NCBI RefSeq assembly: GCF_003315205.1
Contig: NZ_QNRR01000006.1
Location: 124,001-188,000, forward strand
Length of the DNA stretch: 64,000 bases
Direction: 5' to 3'
Source: Roseimicrobium gellanilyticum
GTDB lineage: Bacteria; Verrucomicrobiota; Verrucomicrobiia; Verrucomicrobiales; Verrucomicrobiaceae
The notes below the pieces were generated by a model. The model was not told the DNA's origin and did no database searches. It saw only the letters and a list, made by a program, of their open reading frames with translations. A program made the position numbers and the translations under genes. How positions within the stretch are numbered: the stretch's first letter is position 1; each line of letters opens with the position of its first letter. This document shows, piece after piece, positions 26,819-33,454 of the stretch.

Positions 26819-27781
26819 ATGGCATGCCAAGGCGCAACGGGAATATCAAACCCTATTGCCATCCGCTGCATGGGATTCAAACACATAGAGGCCAGCATCT
26901 TCGCGCCGGTCACTCCCACTGAAAAGCTCGTGCTTCTCGTGCTGGCGTACCATTGCAATGACAAGGATCTCCGATGTCATCCAGGCTTTGGGCGGATCTC
27001 ACGCGCTTCCGGTTTGAGCACACGAGCCGTGTCCAAGACGATCAAGGCTTTGGAGAAGCAGGGCATCATCAACGTGATCCGAGGGACTGGCACCACGTCT
27101 TCAGCGTACCGCCTCCCCTTCCTTAACGCCCCATTTCCAGACATCGAGAAGGGGGATGAATGTTGTTCACCCCTGAACGTGGTTCATCCCACCCCTGAAC
27201 CAGATTCACCCCAGGGGATGAACGTCGTGCAGGTGGGGGATGAACGTGGTTCATCCAAACAGGAAGTTAACAGGAATATTGAAAAGGAAGATAACATGAA
27301 TCTTTTTCCCGCGTCGCTTTCAGCGGACGACGGGGGCGAGCAGGGAAAGCCTTTGAAATCTCATTCTTCAAAACCCAAGAAGGTGAAGAGTGAGGCAGAC
27401 CCAAGGCATCATGAGATAACATCCCAATGGGGATCGACCTACAGAGCGTTCCATGGTCAGAGCTATGTCTTCAATAAAAAGGACGTCTCGAACCTGAAGC
27501 GCTTCCTTGCCGACGATTCCAGCACCACCGCTGAGCAGTTCCTACACCGAGCACAGGAGGCATGGAAGCGAGCCAAAGAAGATCCCTACGCCCGCCAGTG
27601 TGCGAGTGCAGCCACCATCACCGGCTTATGCAGCCGATGGAATGACATCACTCTGGAGCTTCAGCGAGCACGTGGTGGGGGAAACGTGATGCGCTTCAAG
27701 AACGGACGTGATGATCGCGGCCAGCGTCCTGGCGAAATCAAAACAGACGTCACCGCAGACAAAATCCCAAGAATCAAATAG
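26819..27781 (+). CDS. HTH replication-initiator candidate, phage O-like architecture
   Basis: A 320-residue protein. The N-terminal domain (residues about 25-105) has APVTPTEKLVLLVLAYHCN and ASGLSTRAVSKTIKALEKQG, the HTH_36 fold found in phage replication proteins. Residues about 110-205 are a low-complexity Pro/Ser/Lys linker, and the last 110 residues form a helical domain with DPRHHEITSQWGSTYRAFHG. The linker-coding DNA contains five dyad iterons (27157-27253), as with lambda ori inside gene O. The next gene, 2 nt downstream, is an ATPase of the helicase-loader type. Initiation is therefore the likely role; similarity to O is architectural, not by sequence. ATG 26870 is an alternative start. 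Confidence 0.68.
   Translation: MACQGATGISNPIAIRCMGFKHIEASIFAPVTPTEKLVLLVLAYHCNDKDLRCHPGFGRISRASGLSTRAVSKTIKALEKQGIINVIRGTGTTSSAYRLPFLNAPFPDIEKGDECCSPLNVVHPTPEPDSPQGMNVVQVGDERGSSKQEVNRNIEKEDNMNLFPASLSADDGGEQGKPLKSHSSKPKKVKSEADPRHHEITSQWGSTYRAFHGQSYVFNKKDVSNLKRFLADDSSTTAEQFLHRAQEAWKRAKEDPYARQCASAATITGLCSRWNDITLELQRARGGGNVMRFKNGRDDRGQRPGEIKTDVTADKIPRIK
27150..27257. repeat. Five dyad iterons, candidate replication origin
   Basis: Five units of TGAA-N5-TTCA lie with TGAA at 27157, 27174, 27196, 27219 and 27241; the fourth has TGCA in place of TTCA. Most are embedded in GGGGA/TCCCC-like flanks. Four of the five starts are 22-23 bp apart, about two helical turns. They lie inside the initiator candidate gene, a typical place for phage-type origins. 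Confidence 0.65.
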
Positions 27782-27783
27782 CC

Positions 27784-28737
27784 ATGACACTCCTTACACC
27801 TGAGCAACAGAGAGAGGCCGAGGCGCAAGCGCATCGCTTCCCGTCCCACCTGACGTACCTTCAGGTTCACCAACGCCTGGAAGCGGAACGCAATCCGCCG
27901 CCACCTTCACCTGAGAAACCGAAGGCTATACCCATCAAATGCCGGGAGTGTGGTACCGAGATGGATGAGCAGGATGACGTATTGCGAGCCATCTGCACCA
28001 ACTTCATCTGTGAAGCCTGCGAGAAGAAGGCTGAAGAAGAGAAGCGGCTTGCATGGGAGAATCGCCCGTTGGCCCCATGGCCGAGCCTGTGGCCGGAGCG
28101 CGCCATCCTGGACCAAGAGAATTGCAGCGGGGAGCCGTTACGACTTGCCAAGGTAATCAATGGACTGCTATCCGATGGCGCGATGGTGGGCCTGATTGGT
28201 GACCGTGGGCGCGGCAAGACCGTCATGGCTGCAAGGATCGCCCAGTGGCGACGCGAGCGCCGCGAAGAGCCCGGCATCTACGTACGTGCTGCTGATGTAT
28301 TCTCATTGATCAAGGGGACATGGGAAAAAGGTCGCTCCTCAAGCAGGGAGACAGAGGAAAGTCTGATGAACCGATTCAGGGAGGCCGAGTTCCTTGTCAT
28401 CGATGAGATACAGGAGCGGACACTATCTGAATGGGAGAACAAGATACTAGTCAACGTGCTGGACCACCGTTACGCGGGCTTGCTACCCACTCTCATTGTT
28501 GGCAACCTGAGCACCGCAGAGCTGGCAACCAATCTCGGGCCATCCATCTCCGACCGCATGGCGCAGACTGGCGGCGTGGTGGAATGTGGATGGCAGAGCT
28601 TGAGACAGCCGGGCACGAAGGTGTACACCAAGGAGCAGCGCGAGAGTATCCGCTGGAGCCATTGCCCTTTCACCTCAACCGGAGGTCTTGGGTTTCGTGG
28701 AAGGGAGATGCAACTGCATGGAGGTTACCACGCATGA
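27784..28737 (+). CDS. DnaC/IstB-like AAA+ ATPase, probable helicase loader
   Basis: A 317-residue ATPase. Residues about 50-80 form a zinc-finger-like block (CRECG, then CTNFICEACEKK). Walker A is GDRGRGKT at 139-146 and Walker B is FLVIDEI. LPTLIVGNLSTAELATNLGPSISDRM matches the sensor region of DnaC/IstB proteins (typical NLS...L...R pattern). In phages and islands such proteins load the host replicative helicase at an origin. It begins 2 nt after the initiator candidate, forming an O/P-like replication pair. The last 30 residues are not conserved-looking. Confidence 0.85.
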   Translation: MTLLTPEQQREAEAQAHRFPSHLTYLQVHQRLEAERNPPPPSPEKPKAIPIKCRECGTEMDEQDDVLRAICTNFICEACEKKAEEEKRLAWENRPLAPWPSLWPERAILDQENCSGEPLRLAKVINGLLSDGAMVGLIGDRGRGKTVMAARIAQWRRERREEPGIYVRAADVFSLIKGTWEKGRSSSRETEESLMNRFREAEFLVIDEIQERTLSEWENKILVNVLDHRYAGLLPTLIVGNLSTAELATNLGPSISDRMAQTGGVVECGWQSLRQPGTKVYTKEQRESIRWSHCPFTSTGGLGFRGREMQLHGGYHA

Positions 28738-28967
28738 GAGCGGCACTCACACCATGGCAGGAGGTATCAGGGGATGCCCCACCACCGGGGGTAAGGAATC
28801 TCTTTTAACCCCTCATCCAGTGCGGTTTAAGCATCTACCGTCATTTTCGCACGAATAACAAATTTCTGAACTTCCCATGCTCCTCACGCCCAACCAACTG
28901 CGAAACCTGCTCTCGGTCAACTGACTAGACACCAATTCACCAACTGTTTAGACACCTTCTAGACACC
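28738..28967. promoter_or_regulatory. Intergenic region with three YTAGACACC repeats
   Basis: A 230-bp gap between the replication module and the following gene block. CTAGACACC or TTAGACACC occurs three times between about 28925 and 28966, the last touching the next start codon. A fourth TAGACACC occurs inside the next gene near 29174. This looks like a regulator-binding cluster that would control the right-hand block. No protein is assigned to it. Confidence 0.45.
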
Positions 28968-29453
28968 ATGCTTCCCATGACTGCCGAGACCCCGCCCTTC
29001 GTCATGCTCACACAACAGCAGTTCATCGTCATGGCCAACATGCCGCGCAGGACGTGCAGCAGGCTTGCGAAGGAAGGCCGCATTCCTGGCACCGCTGGCC
29101 GGGCAGAGGGACGGCATAGCGACCCGTGGCCTATCCCGCTCACACCGGAGCTGAAGCAATACATCCAAGAGCGTCTAGACACCCTACGCCGTCAGAAAGT
29201 CATAGCCGAACGCAAAGCGCTGGCGCAACAGACCGGGGCAAGCCTTGCCCCCATCACAGCCATCGTGGACGGTGCCGACGCCGTCAGGGTGGGATTGTGG
29301 ACCATGATGACACGCCGGACCATTGACCGGCTTAGCGGACGCGAACTCATGCGCCTGGAGAAGACGCTACGCGATCCTGCCCGCAGCTTGTACGACATCC
29401 ACAACGCCCTGCTCTCTCGCATGGCAAGCGCTGGCATCACGCCGCTGGGGTGA
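28968..29453 (+). CDS. DNA-binding-like protein of unknown function
   Basis: A 161-residue protein. The N-terminal part (LTQQQFIVMANMPRRTCSRLA, then KEGRIPGTAGRAEGR) resembles the winged HTH of phage small terminase or excisionase proteins. A long basic helix follows (LKQYIQERLDTLRRQKVIAER). The C-terminal half is helical, with TIDRLSGRELMRLEKTLRDP. A small-terminase role is only a guess, because no large terminase is present. A second ATG at 28977 also fits; its CTTCCC leader matches other starts in this element. Confidence 0.55.
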   Translation: MLPMTAETPPFVMLTQQQFIVMANMPRRTCSRLAKEGRIPGTAGRAEGRHSDPWPIPLTPELKQYIQERLDTLRRQKVIAERKALAQQTGASLAPITAIVDGADAVRVGLWTMMTRRTIDRLSGRELMRLEKTLRDPARSLYDIHNALLSRMASAGITPLG

Positions 29454-29522
29454 GGTGGGGAATGTGCCATGTGCCAGTGGAACGGCGGAATCCACTACAT
29501 GTGACAGCACATCACTGACCCC

Positions 29523-29906
29523 ATGAAACTATTCTCGAAATCCTTCTGGTCCAAGCGGAGTGCGCCCGCCAAAACCTCCCCCACTCCTGAACCCAAGCAG
29601 GAGCCGACACCCGCACCCGTGGACATCAGCAAGCTTCACGGGAAAGCCAAAGCTGCTGCCATCCTGAACGAGCGCATGCGCACCGCTGACGCTCGCGCCG
29701 CTCTGGAGCGCGCCGAAGCCTCCACCAAGGCGGAGAAGCAGGAGCAGGCCCGTACGAAGCTCAATGAGCACGTGGTCAAGCAGGGCCAGCTCTCCACGAA
29801 GCGGGCCCGCGAGTCCTACTTCCGGCTTCACCGTGCCGACATCGACACAGCGATCAGGGAGTCCGGCCAGAACAGCAACACGTGGTACGCAACCTTCCTT
29901 GCCTAA
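29523..29906 (+). CDS. Unknown protein with the shared 50-residue C-terminal domain (copy D)
   Basis: A 127-residue Lys/Ala-rich protein. It begins MKLFSKSFWSKR, a motif shared with the gene at 30764 (MKILTKQFWKRF). A Pro-rich linker (residues about 18-33) and a helical region follow. The final 52 residues start ARTKLNEHVV and end NTWYATFLA. They align without gaps to the ends of the proteins at 30764, 32149 and 33020. It lacks a Shine-Dalgarno sequence; the leader is GACCCC directly before ATG. It lies just upstream of the S49 protease gene. Function unknown, possibly structural. Confidence 0.62.
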   Translation: MKLFSKSFWSKRSAPAKTSPTPEPKQEPTPAPVDISKLHGKAKAAAILNERMRTADARAALERAEASTKAEKQEQARTKLNEHVVKQGQLSTKRARESYFRLHRADIDTAIRESGQNSNTWYATFLA

Positions 29907-29912
29907 CTTCCC

Positions 29913-30746
29913 ATGCGCACCCTGCCCCATTTTTTCACCAAGCTTTTTGCCGAACCGCTGATGCTGCATGCACCGGCCCGCGCAGGATTCGAGGCCTACC
30001 TGCTTGGCCAGATGAGCACGGACGCCTCACGCCCTCCCGTCCGCATGGAGGGAGAGGAGAAGGCGTGGCGCATGAAGCGTGTGCTCGAGAAGCGCGGACG
30101 CCTCGCCATCGTGCGCATCTACGGCGCTATCGACAAGCAGCTCTCGACGCTGGAAATGGAGTGCTTCGGCGGGTGCGATCTCGCGGACGTGGACCGCGCC
30201 CTTGCTGCTGCCGAGGCTGACAAATCCGTGGACACCGTCATGCTGGAGTTCAACTCCCCTGGCGGCAGCGTGACCGGCGTAGCGGAGACAGCAGCACGCG
30301 TGGCGAACCTGAGGAAGACCAAGGAGGTTCACGCTTTCACGGAAACAATGTGCTGCTCTGCGGCCACGTACATCGCGAGCCAAGCGGATCATGTGGTGGT
30401 CACCCCTTCGTCTACCAACGGCTCCATTGGCGTCTACATGGCGACCCTGGACGAATCCCGCGCCTTGGAACTTGCTGGCATCACGGTCAACTTGATGAAG
30501 GCCGGAAAGTTCAAGGCCATGGGTGCCAGCTTCAAGCCGTTGGAGGATGAAGAGCGGAAGATGATGCAAGCCAGCGTGGACCGCATCCATGCCGATTTCA
30601 AAGCCGCTGTCACGAGCCTCCGCCGCGTGAAACCTGAATCCATGGAGGGTCAATGGTTCGATGGGCGGGAAGCTCTCGCCTGCGGACTCGTGGACGAAAT
30701 CACCAACATGAGCGCCGACGAATACGCGCTCGCCATCGCCTCCTAA
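29913..30746 (+). CDS. S49-family serine protease, phage head-maturation type
   Basis: A 277-residue ClpP/crotonase-fold protease. Core motifs: VRIYGAIDKQ, MLEFNSPGGSVTG (oxyanion region), ETMCCSAATYIASQADHVVV (catalytic Ser near residue 148), STNGSIGVYM and LMKAGKFKAMGASFKPL (catalytic Lys). The end WFDGREALACGLVDEI is typical. There is no signal peptide or membrane helix, unlike SppA, so it resembles the prophage proteases that mature capsids (lambda gpC type). No capsid gene is recognisable next to it. Its likely substrates are the neighbouring unknown proteins (inference). The leader is CTTCCC without Shine-Dalgarno. Confidence 0.85.
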   Translation: MRTLPHFFTKLFAEPLMLHAPARAGFEAYLLGQMSTDASRPPVRMEGEEKAWRMKRVLEKRGRLAIVRIYGAIDKQLSTLEMECFGGCDLADVDRALAAAEADKSVDTVMLEFNSPGGSVTGVAETAARVANLRKTKEVHAFTETMCCSAATYIASQADHVVVTPSSTNGSIGVYMATLDESRALELAGITVNLMKAGKFKAMGASFKPLEDEERKMMQASVDRIHADFKAAVTSLRRVKPESMEGQWFDGREALACGLVDEITNMSADEYALAIAS

Positions 30747-30763
30747 TACACCCCAGCACACCA

Positions 30764-31621
30764 ATGAAGATCCTTACGAAACAATTCTGGAAAAGGTTCA
30801 GCAGGCAAGCCGCCGCTATTGCGCCGGTTGCGCCTCTCGTGGCCAGCACACCACCGCCCGCACCCGCCGCTTCCACGCCTCCACCTGCACCCATTGCCAA
30901 ACCTGCACCCACACCCGCCCTTATGACCACTCCGCCCACCATACCGAAAGCGCCCGCTGCATCGACGCCACCCCCGGCGAAGTTCGACGTGCTCAAGGAA
31001 TCAAGCCTGTTGACCCGTGAGCAGTTCGACGCCCTGGGGCACGCCAAGCAAGCCGAATTCATCCGGAATGGCGGCTCTCTCGTGCGTGAGGTGAAGCACG
31101 GGAACGCGAACGATGTAGCGGCAGAGTCAATCGTGCGCATGCAGGATCCTGATGACGTTGCTGTGGCGTTGCTGAAAGGGTTCGGCTTGTCTATGGCTGA
31201 TGCCACCCCGCACATGATCGCATGGGGCGCGAGCCACCACGACAAATCATTCAGGGCCTACGACGATGCCCGTTGCAAAGAAGCACTGGCGAAGGCTGAA
31301 AAGTCTAGCCGTCCCGTTGGCTATCTGCTCCCCGGCGCGGCTCCGGTGAACGACGAGGCACGTATCAGCCGCAGAAAGTCAGAGCCATTCAAGCAACCCG
31401 GCGAGGTCGCGGAACCTGAGCGCCGTGCCGCTGAAGATAAGCTGGTCGCCATGCTCACCGAGTTCGAGGCCATCAACAATGAAGAACTGAGGCGCATCTG
31501 GTGGGAACGCAACCACGAGACTGTGGAGGACCACGCCAAGAACGAAACAAAGCGTTCACGCAATTGGATCGCATTCTTCGTCACACGGATCACTGGCATC
31601 AACACCCACATCACCCGCTAA
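30764..31621 (+). CDS. Unknown protein with Pro/Ala linker and shared C-terminal domain (copy A)
   Basis: A 285-residue protein. N-terminal MKILTKQFWKRF is like that of the 29523 gene. Residues about 15-75 are a Pro/Ala/Thr-rich linker (TPPPAPAASTPPP). A middle domain has LLTREQFDALGHAKQAEFIRN, a type of segment seen in phage structural or assembly proteins (weak resemblance). The 50-residue shared domain begins AEDKLVAML and ends NWIAFF, followed by a 13-residue extension. It sits after the S49 protease, so it may be a scaffold or protease substrate. TAATACACCCC overlaps the previous stop codon. Confidence 0.6.
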   Translation: MKILTKQFWKRFSRQAAAIAPVAPLVASTPPPAPAASTPPPAPIAKPAPTPALMTTPPTIPKAPAASTPPPAKFDVLKESSLLTREQFDALGHAKQAEFIRNGGSLVREVKHGNANDVAAESIVRMQDPDDVAVALLKGFGLSMADATPHMIAWGASHHDKSFRAYDDARCKEALAKAEKSSRPVGYLLPGAAPVNDEARISRRKSEPFKQPGEVAEPERRAAEDKLVAMLTEFEAINNEELRRIWWERNHETVEDHAKNETKRSRNWIAFFVTRITGINTHITR

Positions 31622-31644
31622 CCACCTCCACCCTGATACACCCC

Positions 31645-32040
31645 ATGCCCTACGATAAAGAGCAACCCATCCTCACTACGAGTGAAGTAGCCGCGCTTTC
31701 CAAAGTGGAACTCGACACGCTCACTTGCTTCAACAACTTTGTCACGGGTGACCCACCGGGCACGACCCCGGTTGAGCCTGCCCGCGTGGAAAACGAAGCC
31801 GTGATGATCTACGAAAGCGCCAAGGGTATCCGCACCATGGACCAGGAGCGCGAGCTTGCAGTTCTCAAGGCCAAGTTTGTCGGCTTCCACGAGGCGCGGG
31901 CGCTTCCATCTGGCATCTTGAAGGTGCAGCTTTTGAGCTTCAAGGATGGATTTGTGCATGTTGCGCACCCCTTCGTGAAGGACGGCCCAGTCGAGTTCTT
32001 CGGGCGCAACGGTGGAGGCTTCTACCGCATGCCTATCTGA
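31645..32040 (+). CDS. Unknown element-encoded protein
   Basis: A 131-residue protein starting MPYDKEQPILTTSEVAALSK. It has a helical N-terminus and a beta-rich C-terminal half with KVQLLSFKDGFVHVAHPFVK and EFFGRNGGGFYRMPI. It lacks the shared 50-residue domain and any recognised motif. The start directly follows a TGATACACCCC motif. It is part of the same-direction run of small genes from 29523 to 35256. Confidence 0.55.
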   Translation: MPYDKEQPILTTSEVAALSKVELDTLTCFNNFVTGDPPGTTPVEPARVENEAVMIYESAKGIRTMDQERELAVLKAKFVGFHEARALPSGILKVQLLSFKDGFVHVAHPFVKDGPVEFFGRNGGGFYRMPI

Positions 32041-32048
32041 CAATTTGC

Positions 32049-32121
32049 CCTGCACCCGTTTGTGCAGGTCATCGAGCGCCCCGCCAGATTGAACATGGAA
32101 AAGTAGCCCGGCGGGGCGCTC
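32049..32121 (+). other. Two strong hairpins in the intergenic space
   Basis: CCTGCAC/GTGCAGG (32049-32068) is a 7-bp stem. A perfect 12-bp stem pairs 32074-32085 with 32110-32121 around a 24-nt loop. Neither is followed by a T-run, so they are not simple terminators. They may be processing or stabilising structures between two element genes. Confidence 0.5.
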
Positions 32122-32148
32122 ACCACATCTTATACACCTCAGACCGCC

Positions 32149-32385
32149 ATGAGCACCGTTTACCTTGAACCACCACTTGAGGAACGCGTCACCGAAGCAG
32201 AGGTCGCAGAAGCCCGCCGCCAGGCAGCAGAAGACCGGCTGAAGGAATTGCAGGTCATGGCGTCCGCACTCAACACGCGGAGCGCACGGAAACAGTTCTG
32301 GTCGGAATACGACGAGGAGATTGTCCACCTCTCCGCCATCGAGACAAGAAAAGGAACCCGGTGGATCCACATGTTTTTACCATGA
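32149..32385 (+). CDS. Small protein with the shared C-terminal domain (copy B)
   Basis: A 78-residue protein that is little more than the shared 50-residue domain: a 26-residue lead (MSTVYLEPPLEERVTEAEVA and on) and then AEDRLKELQV through TRWIHMF plus two residues. It shows that the domain can stand nearly alone. Its stop overlaps the next ATG by ATGA (32382-32385). A TTATACACCTC motif lies 8 nt upstream of the start, with no Shine-Dalgarno. Function unknown. Confidence 0.62.
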   Translation: MSTVYLEPPLEERVTEAEVAEARRQAAEDRLKELQVMASALNTRSARKQFWSEYDEEIVHLSAIETRKGTRWIHMFLP

Positions 32386-32987
32386 GCAGCGCACAAGGCC
32401 CACAATACCCCGGCACCCACCACAAGTTTGGCGAGGAGGCCCGTTTCCGTGAGAACACGGTCGCACAGACGCCGCTTCCAACGCGGCACCGCATGTTCAC
32501 CAAGCCTTTGCCTGCTGGTCGTGTGCTTGAGTTGGCCCCAGCACCTCCACCACCGCGCCCCAGGCATCCCTTTTACGTGAGGAGATACCGCCTCAGGCAC
32601 AACCGGAACATCATCCAAGTTGCTCCAGGGACAATCAATGGCATCTACCCGACCCTTGAAGGGATTCCAATCTCAGAAGAGCCGCACCTGGAAGTCGATC
32701 TCTTTGATTGCTGGGTCTACCTGAAACTAAAATTCTCTCTCCTTGTGGTCCACGACCACGTCAACAATGCCACGCTGACGAGCGCAACAATCGTGACGGA
32801 TGCGCAAATCAACCAGCCGTACGGCCCGAACAACACAGGCGAGTATTATATCCTGCTCGCTGTCTTCAAGAACTATCAGTTAGTCGGCCAGACGACTGTG
32901 ACAAACTTGGTTGGAGAAGTCACCGGAATTCCTGACGGGAGCGCGAGAGGACGACTGGAGGTGAATGCGGTTGTCAGCGTGGTGTAG
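32382..32987 (+). CDS. Unknown beta-rich element-encoded protein
   Basis: A 201-residue protein. The first 65 residues are Pro-rich and basic (APAPPPPRPRHPFYVRRYRLR). The rest looks like an all-beta domain (VDLFDCWVYLKLKFSLLVVH, then GEYYILLAVFKNYQLVGQ) ending GRLEVNAVVSVV. That pattern suits a virion decoration or fibre protein, but no family is recognised. The start at 32382 is set by the ATGA overlap with the preceding small gene. Confidence 0.58.
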   Translation: MSSAQGPQYPGTHHKFGEEARFRENTVAQTPLPTRHRMFTKPLPAGRVLELAPAPPPPRPRHPFYVRRYRLRHNRNIIQVAPGTINGIYPTLEGIPISEEPHLEVDLFDCWVYLKLKFSLLVVHDHVNNATLTSATIVTDAQINQPYGPNNTGEYYILLAVFKNYQLVGQTTVTNLVGEVTGIPDGSARGRLEVNAVVSVV

Positions 32988-33019
32988 GGCCGGAAGCCAT
33001 CAAAGTATTCATTCCTTCC

Positions 33020-33454
33020 ATGAACCTTGAATCTCCCCAACTCATCGCGGCCCGCGCTTCACTGGCGACTTTCTGCACCACCACGGCGAGAGAGACGGCG
33101 CAGATTGCTGCGGTCACGTACTTCGTGAACAGTGATGAAGCCCTCATCCTGCTTCGGGAATGGGCACAGCTTCCACACGTGCGGTGCATCCGCCATTGCA
33201 TCCCCGGTGAAGAAGAGCTTCAGGCGGCAATCGCGAAGCTCTCGGAGCGGCCCGACAATTGCTTGCCCTTCGCACGGGAGGAGCGCAGGCAGCAGGCAGA
33301 GAAAAAGCTAGGGCAGCTTCACCACTGCTTCAGGGCGCTCCTGCATCCCGATTTGGAAAAGGAGTTCTGGACCCGGCATGAACGGGAGATCCAGATCCTC
33401 GCCCGTGATGAAAGCATGCTTGGTCAGAAGTGGATTGAGAAATTCAAACGATGA
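33020..33454 (+). CDS. Unknown protein with the shared C-terminal domain (copy C)
   Basis: A 144-residue protein. The N-terminal 90 residues are helical with several Cys and His (CTTTARETAQIAAVTYFV, then HVRCIRHCIPGEEELQAAI). After FAREERRQQ the shared 50-residue domain runs from AEKKLGQLHH to QKWIEKF plus two residues, ending the protein exactly as in copies B and D. Its stop overlaps the next start by ATGA at 33451, so the two are coupled. Confidence 0.62.
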   Translation: MNLESPQLIAARASLATFCTTTARETAQIAAVTYFVNSDEALILLREWAQLPHVRCIRHCIPGEEELQAAIAKLSERPDNCLPFAREERRQQAEKKLGQLHHCFRALLHPDLEKEFWTRHEREIQILARDESMLGQKWIEKFKR

